From the NCBI GenBank assembly GCA_963700785.1, contig CAVOYZ010000010.1:62001-126000 (forward strand): a DNA stretch of 64,000 bases. Direction: 5' to 3'. Made by a program: the position numbers and the translations under genes. Below are positions 25,407-33,927 of the stretch, piece by piece. The notes under the pieces were generated by a model, which did no database searches, was not told the DNA's origin, and saw only the letters and a program-made list of their open reading frames with translations. Numbering within the stretch: the stretch's first letter is position 1; each line of letters starts with the position of its first letter. The stretch comes from CAXMST01 sp963700785 (GTDB lineage Bacteria; Actinomycetota; Thermoleophilia; Solirubrobacterales; 70-9).

Positions 25407-25476
25407 CTGTCGCCCTCCGCGTGATCGTCGATTGCCGTCTGCCTGCGAGCCGCGCACTCTATAGCGGCTCGGATGC

Positions 25477-26100
25477 TCAGCTCTGTGGCGGGCGCAGCAT
25501 CACGAACAGATCGGGGCCGCCCGCCGGCAGGGTGGCACGGGCGACCAGCTCGAAGCCGCGGCTCTCGTAGAAGCGCACGTTCTCGGTGGTGTGGGTGTCG
25601 AGGGCCGAGGACTCGCCGCGCGAGTCCCGTTCCGCGAGGTCGCGGTCGAGCAACCGGCCCGCGAGACCACGGCGCATCCACCCGGGATCGGTCGCGATCG
25701 TGTCGAGGTACCAGTGGTCGCCCTCGGGCCGGAGCCCGGAGACCAGCTCGTCGCCGGCCCGCATCGCATCCGCCCGTGGGCCGTATGCCGCGTACTCGGC
25801 CTCCCCGCGGCGAGCGCCGAACTCGTGACCGCCCGGGTGTGAGGGGGGAGGGACCCAGAGCGTGACCGCGAGCCCCGCGATCGTCGATCCCTCGCCGAAC
25901 GGCAAGAAGCGACCGCGGATGTCGGCCTCGACGAGCCGCGCGAGGGTCCGCTCGCGGGTCCGGGGATCCGGCAGCGCCCAGGCTCCCCAGGGCTCGTGCC
26001 AGGCGAACGCGCGGGCAATCGTGATCGCCGCCCGCCCGGCCGAAGCCGGTCTCAGCGGACGGGGATCGCCCGCCGCAGCCGCCCTCGGCGACTCACCCAT
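25477..26100 (-). CDS. GNAT family N-acetyltransferase
   Basis: The 207-residue protein carries the acetyl-CoA-binding region near the C-terminus: WYLDTIATDPGWMRRGLAGRLLDRDLAE (motif A with R/G-x-x-R-G-L-A), then LDTHTTENVRFYESRGFELVARATLP (motif B, N-x-x-x-Y-x-x-x-G-F). The substrate is unknown. Its start overlaps the end of the ATP-grasp gene by eight bases, so they are probably co-translated and may modify the same small molecule, which is inference. Confidence 0.9.
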   Translation of the reverse strand: MGESPRAAAAGDPRPLRPASAGRAAITIARAFAWHEPWGAWALPDPRTRERTLARLVEADIRGRFLPFGEGSTIAGLAVTLWVPPPSHPGGHEFGARRGEAEYAAYGPRADAMRAGDELVSGLRPEGDHWYLDTIATDPGWMRRGLAGRLLDRDLAERDSRGESSALDTHTTENVRFYESRGFELVARATLPAGGPDLFVMLRPPQS

Positions 26101-26998
26101 CAGCAGCCCTGAGCAACTCCACGAGGCGATCGGCGGCCTCGGGGTGGTAGTCGAGAAACAGGGAGGGCTCGATCAGCTCGAGCTCGAGGATCAGCGGGGC
26201 CCCGGAGGCCGAGCGGAGGAGATCGATCCGAGCGTAGGTCGGAGCTCGGACCTCGGCGCCGAACCGGTCGATCACCCGCTGCGCGAGGTCGATCTCATCG
26301 GCCTCGGCGTCGCGCCGGGACATCTCCTCCTCCCGGAACAGGCCGCTCTCGGGCTCCTCGCCGAGCTCCAGCAACGGGCCCTTGCGCATCGCGTGTGAGA
26401 AGCGTCCGCCGAGCATGATCACCGCGGTCTCGGCCGCCGCCTCGACGCTGGGCAGGTACGGCTGGATCATCACCTCGCGATTCGCGGCGAGCAGCTCGGC
26501 GGCGTGACGGCGCGCGCGCTCGAGGTCGCCGGGCGCGTAGCGGGCGGTGCCGCGGGATCCGGCGGAGACGGCGGGCTTGAGGACGAACTCCGCCTCCTCG
26601 GGCAGCTCGACCGGCTCCCCAGGCGCGATGAAGGCGGTCGGCACGATCGGCAGCCCCCAGGACTCGAGCAGCGTCAGGTAGCGCTTCGAGATGTTCCAGC
26701 GCACGATCTCGGGCGGGTTGATCAGCCGCCCGCCTTGGGCCGCGACCCAGGCCGCGAACTTCTCAGGGTTGCTCGGGTAGTCCCAGGTCGAGCGCAGCAG
26801 GACGCGGTCGTAGTCGTCCCAGCTGACCGACGGGTCATCCCAGACCTCCGGCTCGGCCTCCACTCCGGCGGCGCGAAGCCGGCCGAGCAGCAGCCGGCCC
26901 TCGCCGTCGAGGCCGGACAGCTCGGCGCAGGTCGCGATCGCGAGCCGCAACCGCCGATCGCCGGACGTGCCGTCGTCGGCCCTAGAGGCCGAGCCCAC
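26093..26998 (-). CDS. ATP-grasp domain protein (RimK/glutathione-synthetase-like)
   Basis: The 301-residue protein matches the ATP-grasp fold: a short N-terminal domain (IATCAELSGLDGEGRLLL, VLLRSTWDYPSNPEKFAAW), then EFVLKPAVSAGSRGTARY (ATP-binding lysine and loop), VMIQPYLPSV, and YARIDLLRSASGAPLILELELIEPSLFL, the metal-binding end. ATP-grasp ligases join a carboxylate to an amine or thiol. This subgroup is widespread in actinobacteria and poorly characterised. It overlaps both neighbours (GNAT and acyl-CoA dehydrogenase), forming one coupled run. Confidence 0.88.
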   Translation of the reverse strand: MGSASRADDGTSGDRRLRLAIATCAELSGLDGEGRLLLGRLRAAGVEAEPEVWDDPSVSWDDYDRVLLRSTWDYPSNPEKFAAWVAAQGGRLINPPEIVRWNISKRYLTLLESWGLPIVPTAFIAPGEPVELPEEAEFVLKPAVSAGSRGTARYAPGDLERARRHAAELLAANREVMIQPYLPSVEAAAETAVIMLGGRFSHAMRKGPLLELGEEPESGLFREEEMSRRDAEADEIDLAQRVIDRFGAEVRAPTYARIDLLRSASGAPLILELELIEPSLFLDYHPEAADRLVELLRAADG

Positions 26999-28160
26999 GA
27001 CCGACGATCTCCTTCATCACCTCGTCGGTGCCGCCGCCGATCGGCCCCAGCCGGGCGTCGCGCAGCGCGCGCTCCACGTGATACTCGCGCATGTATCCGT
27101 AGCCGCCGTGAATCTGGACGGCCTCGTCGGCGATCTCGACCGCGGCACGCTGGGTGAAGAGCTTCGCGAGGGTCACCTCGCGGACCACGTCCTCGCCGCC
27201 GTGGAAGAGCCGCAGCGCGTCGTAGGTCATCGCCCGGCCGACCTCGACCTTCGTCGCCATCTCCGCGATCTTGTGCCGAATCGCCTGGAAGCTCCCGATC
27301 GTGCGCCCGAAGGCCTCCCGCTCCTTGACGTAGGCGAGGGTCCGGTCGAGGCACCAGCGCATGCCGCCCACCGCTCCGAGCGCCATCATCAGCCGCTCCC
27401 ACTGGAAGTTGGCCATGATCAGGTAGAAGCCGCCGTTCTCCTCCCCGAGCAGGTTCTCCTCGGGGACGGCGACATCGGTGAACGAGAGCTCGCCGGTGTC
27501 GGATGCGTGCCAGCCCATCTTCTCGAGCTTCGCCGTCACCTCGTAGCCCTCCATCTCCCGCTCGAGCACGAGGAAGCTGATTCCCCTGTGGCCGCCCTCC
27601 GGCGTCGTCTTCACCGCGCAGACGATGAAGTCCGCCCGCACCCCGTTGGTGATGAAGGTCTTCGAGCCGTTGACGAGATAGCCACCGTCGACGCGCCGCG
27701 CCTGCGTGCGGATACCGGCGACGTCGGAGCCCGCCCCCGGCTCGGTGATCCCCAGCGCCGCGATCTTCTCGCCGCGAATCGCGGGACGCAGAAAGCGATC
27801 CTGCTGCTCGGGCGTCCCGAACTTCCAGACCGGCGGCGTCGCGATCCCGGTGTGCGCTCCGATCCCGGCCCCGATCCCGCCGGTGATCCCGGCCGCGGCG
27901 ATCTCCTCGGTGAACACGGCGTCGTGCAGGTAGTCGCCGCCCTGGCCCCCCAGCGACTCCGGATACTTGAGGCCGAGGAAGCCGAGCTCGCCGGCCCGCT
28001 CGAACAGCTCGCGCGGGAACTCGCGCTCCTCCTCCCAGCGGTCCTGGTGCGGCACGACCTCGGTCTCGATCCAGCGGCGGACCGTCGCTCGCAGCTCCTC
28101 GTGCTCGTCGCCGAATGGCGGAGCGAGGCGGCGCTCGCCGCTGTCCCTGATCACGGCCAC
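26982..28160 (-). CDS. Acyl-CoA dehydrogenase
   Basis: The 392-residue flavoprotein oxidises an acyl-CoA to the 2-enoyl-CoA, passing electrons to ETF. Landmarks are YPESLGGQGGDY, GITEPGAGSDVAGIRT (FAD/substrate loop), NGSKTFITNG, REAFGRTIGSFQAIRH, and QIHGGYGYMREYHVERALRDAR. The YEGT segment holding the catalytic Glu in MCAD reads G-G-G-T, as in LCAD/IVD-like members that place the base on another helix. GTG 28160 is the likeliest start. The stop overlaps the ATP-grasp gene by 17 bases. Substrate chain length is not predictable. Confidence 0.93.
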   Translation of the reverse strand: MAVIRDSGERRLAPPFGDEHEELRATVRRWIETEVVPHQDRWEEEREFPRELFERAGELGFLGLKYPESLGGQGGDYLHDAVFTEEIAAAGITGGIGAGIGAHTGIATPPVWKFGTPEQQDRFLRPAIRGEKIAALGITEPGAGSDVAGIRTQARRVDGGYLVNGSKTFITNGVRADFIVCAVKTTPEGGHRGISFLVLEREMEGYEVTAKLEKMGWHASDTGELSFTDVAVPEENLLGEENGGFYLIMANFQWERLMMALGAVGGMRWCLDRTLAYVKEREAFGRTIGSFQAIRHKIAEMATKVEVGRAMTYDALRLFHGGEDVVREVTLAKLFTQRAAVEIADEAVQIHGGYGYMREYHVERALRDARLGPIGGGTDEVMKEIVGRGLGL

Positions 28161-28200
28161 GGCCTGGAACGTAGCGGGTTCGGGTCGGCGCCCGGCCGGG

Positions 28201-29328
28201 TCAGCCGGGCCGTGCGGCGTCCGTGAGCAGCTCGCGGACCCGCTCGAGCAGCGTCCCGGCGTCGAACGGCTTGTGGATGAAGGCCGCGCCACCGGCCGTC
28301 GGCCCGAGATCCTCGGGTGGCGCCTGGTCGCTGTAGCCGGACATGAACAGCACCGGGAGACCGGGCCGCATCGCGACCGCACGCTCGGCGAGGTCGTCGC
28401 CGCGCATCCCCGGCATCACGATGTCGCTGAGCAGCAGATCCACCTTGCGACCCGGGCTGTCGAGCAGGTCGAGCGCCTCGGCGCCGCCGGTCGCCGAGGT
28501 GACCGCGTAGCCGGCGCTGCCGAGGATCCGCTCGGTCACTCTCCGCACCGCGGGGTCGTCCTCGGCGATCAGGATCGCCTCACCGCGACCCGCAGGAGCG
28601 GCGAGGGTCGGCTTCGTCGCCTTTGGTGCGCCGCTCTCGCTCGCCGGAATATGGATCTCGAAGCTGGTCCCGATGCCGGGCTCGGAGTCGAGCGTGATCG
28701 TGCCCCCGGTCTGGCTGATGATCGTGTAGACGGTCGCCAGCCCGAGGCCGGTTCCCTGCCCCGAGGACTTGGTCGTGAACATCGGCTCGAAGACTCGCGA
28801 CGCGACCTCACTGTCCATTCCGACCCCGGTGTCGGAGACGACCAGCCGGACGAAGCGGCCCGGCTCGACCCCCGGGTCGGCGAGCGTGTCGGCCTCGGTC
28901 AGCTCGACGTTCTGGGTGCCGAAGAACAGCGTTCCGCCCTCCGGCATCGCGTCACGGGCGTTGACGGCGAGGTTGATCAGCACCTGCTCCATCCTCGCGG
29001 GGTCGTCGAAGACCGGCCAGAGGTCCGGCTGCAGCTTGCGCTCGACCCGGATGTGCTCGCCAATCGTCGAGCGCAGGAACCCGTCGAGCTCCTCGATCAT
29101 CTCGTTCAGGCTGAAGACCGACTCCTCGCCCGCCTCGCGCCTGGCGAGGATCATCAACTGCCGGACGAGGCCGACCCCGCGCTCGGCGGCCCGCCTGATC
29201 TCCTCGATGTCGGCCTGAGCCGGTGAGTCCGGCGGGACCCCGCCCGCGGCGAACCGCGCGTAGTTGATGATCACTCCGAGGATGTTGTTGAAGTCGTGCG
29301 CGATCCCGCCCGAGAGCTGACCGATCAC
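28201..29328 (-). CDS. Sensorless hybrid histidine kinase with C-terminal receiver
   Basis: The 375-residue protein starts directly in the dimerisation box, GGIAHDFNN (phospho-acceptor H11), continues through N-box (NLAVNARDAMPEGG), G1 (VSDTGVGM), F/G2 (TTKSSGQGTGLGLATVY) and ends with a receiver domain (ILIAEDDPAVRRV, LLLSDIVMPGM with the phospho-acceptor Asp, FIHKPF). No PAS, GAF or membrane sensor precedes it. GTG 29328 is the first usual start after the in-frame stop of the upstream regulator gene. It is presumably soluble and forms a two-component pair with that regulator. Confidence 0.88.
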   Translation of the reverse strand: MIGQLSGGIAHDFNNILGVIINYARFAAGGVPPDSPAQADIEEIRRAAERGVGLVRQLMILARREAGEESVFSLNEMIEELDGFLRSTIGEHIRVERKLQPDLWPVFDDPARMEQVLINLAVNARDAMPEGGTLFFGTQNVELTEADTLADPGVEPGRFVRLVVSDTGVGMDSEVASRVFEPMFTTKSSGQGTGLGLATVYTIISQTGGTITLDSEPGIGTSFEIHIPASESGAPKATKPTLAAPAGRGEAILIAEDDPAVRRVTERILGSAGYAVTSATGGAEALDLLDSPGRKVDLLLSDIVMPGMRGDDLAERAVAMRPGLPVLFMSGYSDQAPPEDLGPTAGGAAFIHKPFDAGTLLERVRELLTDAARPG

Positions 29329-29415
29329 CTGCAGCGGCGACTCGGCGTCCGGATGGCCGGGAGCGCCGCCGTGGTCGTTGCCCGGCTGAGCTCCCGTGAT
29401 TGTGATTGCCGACGC

Positions 29416-30063
29416 TCACTCGAGCAGGCCCCAGCGCATCGCCGTGGCGACCGCGGCCGCGCGGTCGGAGACGCTCAGCTTCGAGTAGAGGTTCTGCAGG
29501 TGGGTCTTGATCGTCGCCTCGGACAGATGCAGCTCGTCGCCGATCTTCTGCGCCGTCCGGCCCTCGGCCAGCAGCCGCAGCACCTCGCCCTCGCGCTCGG
29601 TCAGGGCCGGCCGTTCGTCGGTTTCCCGCAGCTGTATCTCGCTGGCGATCCCGGCCGCGAACTGTGGCGCGATCACCGTCTCGCCGCGGGCGGCCGCGAT
29701 CACCGAGTCGCAGAGCTCCATGTTGTCTGAGCTCTTCGACACGTAGCCGGCTGCGCCTGCAGCGAGCGCGCGATAGGCGCTTGCGGAGTCCTCGTAGCCG
29801 GTCAGCAGGATCACCTTCGTGCGCAGCTTCTCCCGCGTGACGGCGCCGAGGATCTTGAGCCCGTCGAGCCCGGGCATCCGGACGTCGATGATCGCCACAT
29901 CCGGCTCGTCGGCTGTGATCCGCTCGAGCGCGTCACGTCCGTCGCCGCACGAGCCGATCAGCTCGAGCTCCGCCCGCTCCTTGACCGCGCGCTCGAGACC
30001 CTGGCGGTAGACGGGATGGTCGTCCGCGATCAGGATCCGGAGGCGCTTGCTGCCCTTGCTCAT
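29416..30063 (-). CDS. Response regulator, NarL/LuxR family
   Basis: The 215-residue protein has a receiver domain (RILIADDHPVYRQG, IIDVRMPGLDG with phospho-acceptor Asp, ILLTGY, GYVSKSS) and a LuxR-type HTH (LTEREGEVLRLLAEGRTAQKIGDELHLSEATIKTHLQNLYSKL). ATG 30063 is used. It precedes the histidine kinase on the same strand and in the same frame, with 87 bases between stop and kinase start. A perfect 20-bp palindrome lies about 95 bases upstream of the start and may be its own binding site. Confidence 0.94.
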   Translation of the reverse strand: MSKGSKRLRILIADDHPVYRQGLERAVKERAELELIGSCGDGRDALERITADEPDVAIIDVRMPGLDGLKILGAVTREKLRTKVILLTGYEDSASAYRALAAGAAGYVSKSSDNMELCDSVIAAARGETVIAPQFAAGIASEIQLRETDERPALTEREGEVLRLLAEGRTAQKIGDELHLSEATIKTHLQNLYSKLSVSDRAAAVATAMRWGLLE

Positions 30064-30156
30064 GGCGGTGATTCTCGCACGGGCGGGGGTCGCTCCCGAG
30101 GGCCTGCGCCGGGGAGCGGGTCGGCGCCGTCGGCCGGTCCGGATCCACGGCGGGCG

Positions 30157-30176
30157 GCTCATCCGATCGGATGAGC
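30157..30176. promoter_or_regulatory. Perfect 20-bp palindrome upstream of the response-regulator gene
   Basis: GCTCATCCGA is followed directly by TCGGATGAGC, its exact reverse complement. The site is 94 to 113 bases before the regulator start, in a 538-base gap without firm genes. A perfect dyad of this length is unlikely to be neutral and suits a dimeric DNA-binding protein such as a NarL-type regulator. Confidence 0.55.
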
Positions 30177-30347
30177 GGCTTCATCAGGCGGACCGTGCGG
30201 GTGCCCGATGTGGCGACCGGCACCAGGGACGATGCTTAACAGCGACACGGTTGTCCCCCGGCATGATGCCGACGGTATGGGCGAGATGCCCAACTCAGAT
30301 ACATATACCGCTCGTGGTTCCCAGCGATACGCGGGCGGCGGAACGGC

Positions 30348-30379
30348 AGAGAAGGCGGCGCGAAAGCGGCGCCTTCTCT
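30348..30379. terminator. GAAA-capped hairpin in the 30.1-30.6 kb gap
   Basis: AGAGAAGGCG (30348-30357) pairs with CGCCTTCTCT (30370-30379). After a G-G mismatch, CGC/GCG continues the stem to a GAAA tetraloop. It is followed by AGTTAACC, as is the hairpin at 15767-15794. It may end minus-strand transcripts from the acyl-CoA dehydrogenase gene before the regulator gene. The rest of 30064-30601 shows only the palindrome at 30157, a short CGGCA-TGA-TGCCG dyad near 30260 and no convincing gene. Confidence 0.55.
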
Positions 30380-30601
30380 AGTTAACCGGGCCGGCGCCGA
30401 ACTCGACCGTCCGCGGATCGACCAACCGAGGGCGCAGCCGGCGGCCGCCGGCCGCTCGCCGAGCCGGGACCGGCGAGCGGTGCTCGCGCCGGCCCGCAGC
30501 CGCCGCGGACGAGCCGCCGCCGATCGGAGGAGGGGCAGTTCACCCTCGCGATCCTCCGTGAGCGCGATCTAACCACCCGCCGTCGGCGCCGATGGGGGGT
30601 C

Positions 30602-30859
30602 GTGAGCGCCGCGCGGACGCAGATGACCGATCGCCTCAGCCGTCAGGTCGAGGCAGCCGCTCGCGTCGGTCGCTGGCGCGCGCACTCGCGTCGGGCCCGC
30701 CTGATTCGCCAGCTGCGGGCGCGCCGGCGGACGCCCGGGCCGGCGCCGATCCCCGGCGCCGACGCCTCGCTGCGGACGCTGCTCGACAGCGTTCCGTCAC
30801 GACGCGACAAGCCCGCGGAAAAGCCCTTCACTCGAGGATCCGCACAGCCCTCAAAGTAG
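30602..30859 (+). CDS. Possible small basic protein
   Basis: An 85-residue frame from GTG 30602, preceded by GGGGGG, encodes an Arg-rich, Ala-rich protein (LSRQVEAAARVGRWRAHSRRARLIRQLRARRRTPG) with no membrane span or known motif. Third codon positions are GC-rich, which weakly supports coding. It faces the acyl-CoA dehydrogenase gene tail to tail. I do not recognise it and it may be a chance frame. Confidence 0.3.
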   Translation: MSAARTQMTDRLSRQVEAAARVGRWRAHSRRARLIRQLRARRRTPGPAPIPGADASLRTLLDSVPSRRDKPAEKPFTRGSAQPSK

Positions 30860-30890
30860 GAACGGACGGCGGCCTCCGTGCCCGCGTCGC

Positions 30891-32111
30891 TCAGATCCCG
30901 TAGCTGCGACCGATCACGTCAAGCATGATCTCGTCGGAGCCGGCGCCGATCCGGTTCAGTCGCGAGTCGCGGTAGGCGCGCTCGACGTCGTACTCCTTCA
31001 TGTAGCCGTAGCCGCCGTGAATCTGGATGCACTCGTCGGCGACCTCGCAGCCGATCCGCGCGGCGAACAGCTTCGCCATCGTGATCTCTCGCACCGGGTA
31101 CTCGCCGTTGTTGAAGCGCCAGGCGGTCGAGTAGACCATCTGCTTCGCCGCCTCGATCTTCGTCGCCATCTCGGCGAACTTGTGGCGAATCGCCTGGAAC
31201 TTGCCGATCGGTCGGCCGAAGGCCTCGCGCTCCTTGGCGTACTCCAGGGTCTTCTCGAAGGCCCGCTCGGCGCCGGCGACGGAGCCGACGGCGCCGACCA
31301 GCCGCTCGCCCTGTAGCTCCCAGCTGATGTGGTAGAAGCCCTTGCCCTCCTGCCCGAGCAGGTTCTCGGCCGGCACCCGCACGTCCTCGAACGAGAGCTC
31401 CGCCGTGTCGGAGGCGTGCATGCCCATCTTCTCGAGCGTCCTCGAGACGGAGAAGCCGGGCACGTTGTCGCCGGCTTCGTCCTTGAGGTCGACGATGAAC
31501 AGCGTGATTCCGTCGTGCCGGGCGGCGGGATCGGTCTTCGTCACCAGCACGATGAAATCCGCGCGGGCGCCGTTGGTGATGAACATCTTCGAGCCGTTGA
31601 TCACGTACTCGTCGCCGTCGCGGATCGCGCTGGTCCGGATGCCGGCCACGTCGGAGCCCGCTCCCGGCTCGGTGATTCCCAGCGCTCCGATCTTCTCGCC
31701 CTTGATCCCGGGCTCCAGGTAGCGCCGCTTCTGGTCCTCGGTACCGAGCATCTCGATCGGGGGCAGGACCATGTCGGTGTGCACGGCGAGCCCCATGTTG
31801 AGCCCGCCCGAGCCCGAGTAGGAGAGCGCCTCGGCGCGGACCAGCGAGTAGTAGTAGTCGCCGCCCTGACCGCCGTACTCCTCGGGAAAGCAGAGCCCGA
31901 TGAAGCCGAGCTCGCCCATCCGGCGCAGGACCGAGTCGGGCCACAGCGTCTCCTCCCACTCATGCGCGTGCGGAGCCAGCTCCTTCTTCACCCACGCCTC
32001 CATCGACTCCCGGAGATCGTCGTGCTCGTCGCTGAAGATCAGGTGCTTGCGCTTGCTCGAGAAGTCGGGCTTGACGACCTTCTGGCTGCTCTCGGCGGTT
32101 GCGATGGCCAC
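30891..32111 (-). CDS. Acyl-CoA dehydrogenase
   Basis: A 406-residue paralogue of the dehydrogenase at 26982, with FPEEYGGQGGDYYYS, GITEPGAGSDVAGIRT, NGSKMFITNGARADF, REAFGRPIGKFQAIRHKFAEMA and QIHGGYGYMKEYDVERAYRDSRLNRIGAGSDEIM. As in that gene the YEGT glutamate position is not Glu. GTG 32111 follows AAGGAG at eight bases. It stands as a single gene. Its upstream region carries the AAGTAG/CTACTG element (32170-32187) shared with the carboxylase operon, hinting at common control of acyl-CoA genes. Confidence 0.93.
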   Translation of the reverse strand: MAIATAESSQKVVKPDFSSKRKHLIFSDEHDDLRESMEAWVKKELAPHAHEWEETLWPDSVLRRMGELGFIGLCFPEEYGGQGGDYYYSLVRAEALSYSGSGGLNMGLAVHTDMVLPPIEMLGTEDQKRRYLEPGIKGEKIGALGITEPGAGSDVAGIRTSAIRDGDEYVINGSKMFITNGARADFIVLVTKTDPAARHDGITLFIVDLKDEAGDNVPGFSVSRTLEKMGMHASDTAELSFEDVRVPAENLLGQEGKGFYHISWELQGERLVGAVGSVAGAERAFEKTLEYAKEREAFGRPIGKFQAIRHKFAEMATKIEAAKQMVYSTAWRFNNGEYPVREITMAKLFAARIGCEVADECIQIHGGYGYMKEYDVERAYRDSRLNRIGAGSDEIMLDVIGRSYGI

Positions 32112-32169
32112 GGCTGGGTCTCCTTCCGGTGGGGCTGGACCGGCGGCGCCTCCGGCCCTCAAAAGTAAA

Positions 32170-32187
32170 CAGTAGCACTTCCTACTT
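32170..32187. promoter_or_regulatory. Putative operator upstream of acyl-CoA dehydrogenase
   Basis: On the minus strand the site reads AAGTAG-GAAGTG-CTACTG. It has the same 6-6-6 layout and nearly the same bases as the dyad at 11944-11961, and shares ACTTCCTACTTC with the region before the hydratase gene at 38601. It lies about 60 bases before the GTG start. Confidence 0.5.
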
Positions 32188-32334
32188 CAGACTCGGTGGC
32201 GGTCGCCGCGGGGCCGGGGCCGCCGCCTGCACGAGCGCGATCAGCCCGGCGATCGAGGGGTGGTGGAACGCTCGACCGTCGGTTAGTGTGGACCTTGCCG
32301 TGTCGAACCCCGTGTTTCTGAGCTGGGTGTGCTG

Positions 32335-33927
32335 ATGACCGATAGCGAAGCGGAGCCCGTCTCGATTCGGGTGCTGGATGAGGATCCCGTGCCGCGGGTT
32401 CCACCCGGGTCGCGCCTGCCGGCGACGGTGCAGTCGCTGCAGTGGTTCCGGGACCCGGTCGGGTTCCTGCGCCGCAACAACGCCCGGCGTGGGCCGCTGT
32501 TCTCGGTGCGGCTCGGGCCGCTCAGCCGCTGCACCGTGATCGCCGACCCGGCGACCGCCTGGGAGGTGCTCACCGGCAACCCGGAGCTGATGCGGATGGG
32601 TTCGACCAACGGGATCTTCCGGCCGGTGCTCGGCGATCGCTCGCTGTTCCTGCTCGACGGCCCCGAGCACAAGCGCCACCGGAAGCTGATCATGCCGGCC
32701 TTCCACCGCGGGGCGGTCGGCCGCTACACCGACCTCGTCGCCGAGCTCACGGCGCGCGAGGTGGCCGGCTGGCCGGTGGGCACCACCTTCTCGATCCAGG
32801 AGCGGATGCGGACGATCACGCTGACGATGATCCTGCGGGCGGTGCTCGGCGTCGTCGACGACAGCCGCGACCGCCGCCTGCGCGAGCGGATTCACGAGCT
32901 GCTCGATCTGGTCCAGAACCCGATCGCCGTGCTGCCCGCCTTCCAGCGGGAGCTCGGCGGGCGCAGCCCGTTCGGGCGGCTGATGGCGATGGTCGCGGAG
33001 ATCGATCAGATGCTCTACGAGGAGATCGGCTCGCGCCGCTACGACCCGAGCTCGGCCGAGCGCGGCGACGTCCTCTCGATGCTGGTGCGCCCGCAGCCGC
33101 ACGAGGCCGGGTTCATGAGCGATCGCGAGATCCGCGACGAGCTGCTGACGCTGCTGATCGCCGGCCACGAGACCACGGCGACGGCGCTCTCCTGGGCGTT
33201 CGAGCGCCTGCTCCGCCATCCCGAGCAGCTGCAACGGGTGCTCGCCGAGGTCGAGCTCGAGGGCGACGGCTCCTACCTCGACGCGGTCGTGCGCGAGACC
33301 CTGCGCCAGCGACCCGTTCTGCCGATCACCGCCCGGAAGCTGGCCGCCCCGGTTCAGATCGGGCAGTGGGTCTACCCGAAGGGCTGGACGCTGATGCCGT
33401 GCATCTTCTTGATCCACAACGATCCGCAGGCCTATCCCGAGCCGCAGAGCTTCCGCCCCGAGCGCTTTCTCGAGCCCGGCGGCCCGACCCAGCGCGTCTG
33501 GTTGCCGTTCGGCGCCGGGCCGCGTCGCTGCATCGGCTCCTCGCTCTCGACGATGGCGATCAAGGTGATCCTGCGTACGGTGCTGACCCTGGCCGAGCTC
33601 GAGCCCGAGAGGCCTGCGGCCGAGGAGATCGTCCGCCGCAACTTCACCCTGGGACCGGCCCGCGGGGCCCGGGTGCGGATCAGACGGCGCCTCGAGCCGC
33701 GCCCGGTCCGCGCCCGCCCACAGCGAGCCGCTCGGATCGCAGCCGCTGGGGTAGAGCGGTTCAGGCGCGTCGCGGGCTTTACTTTCCCCGCTCCGCGGCC
33801 GATAGATCCACAGGTGCTCGGACCGGGCGGGGGTCAGCGCTTGCCCGGCGCCGGCGCCGGCAACCATCAACTCAACCCGCGGAGTGCGTGTAGTGGGCCT
33901 GATGCCCGTTGGAGAAAGCGACCGTAG
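32335..33927 (+). CDS. Cytochrome P450
   Basis: The protein has all P450 landmarks: the I-helix LLIAGHETTATALSWAFERL, ETLRQRP (ExxR), FRPERFLEP and FGAGPRRCIGSSL with the heme-ligand Cys. The N-terminus has no membrane anchor, so it should be a soluble bacterial monooxygenase fed by ferredoxin. FprA at 49312 is a possible reductase (inference). After the expected end (RVRIRRRLEP) the frame continues some 70 residues of Arg/Pro/Gly-rich sequence with no family match, overlapping the next gene, which suggests a lost stop or a frameshift. The substrate is unknown. Confidence 0.92.
   Translation: MTDSEAEPVSIRVLDEDPVPRVPPGSRLPATVQSLQWFRDPVGFLRRNNARRGPLFSVRLGPLSRCTVIADPATAWEVLTGNPELMRMGSTNGIFRPVLGDRSLFLLDGPEHKRHRKLIMPAFHRGAVGRYTDLVAELTAREVAGWPVGTTFSIQERMRTITLTMILRAVLGVVDDSRDRRLRERIHELLDLVQNPIAVLPAFQRELGGRSPFGRLMAMVAEIDQMLYEEIGSRRYDPSSAERGDVLSMLVRPQPHEAGFMSDREIRDELLTLLIAGHETTATALSWAFERLLRHPEQLQRVLAEVELEGDGSYLDAVVRETLRQRPVLPITARKLAAPVQIGQWVYPKGWTLMPCIFLIHNDPQAYPEPQSFRPERFLEPGGPTQRVWLPFGAGPRRCIGSSLSTMAIKVILRTVLTLAELEPERPAAEEIVRRNFTLGPARGARVRIRRRLEPRPVRARPQRAARIAAAGVERFRRVAGFTFPAPRPIDPQVLGPGGGQRLPGAGAGNHQLNPRSACSGPDARWRKRP

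Noticed and set aside
30228..30390. Riboswitch or small RNA in the 30.1-30.6 kb gap
   Set aside because: One hairpin and weak promoter-like hexamers (TTGTCC-N19-TATGGG) are present, but no known aptamer core could be matched and the promoter spacing is poor.
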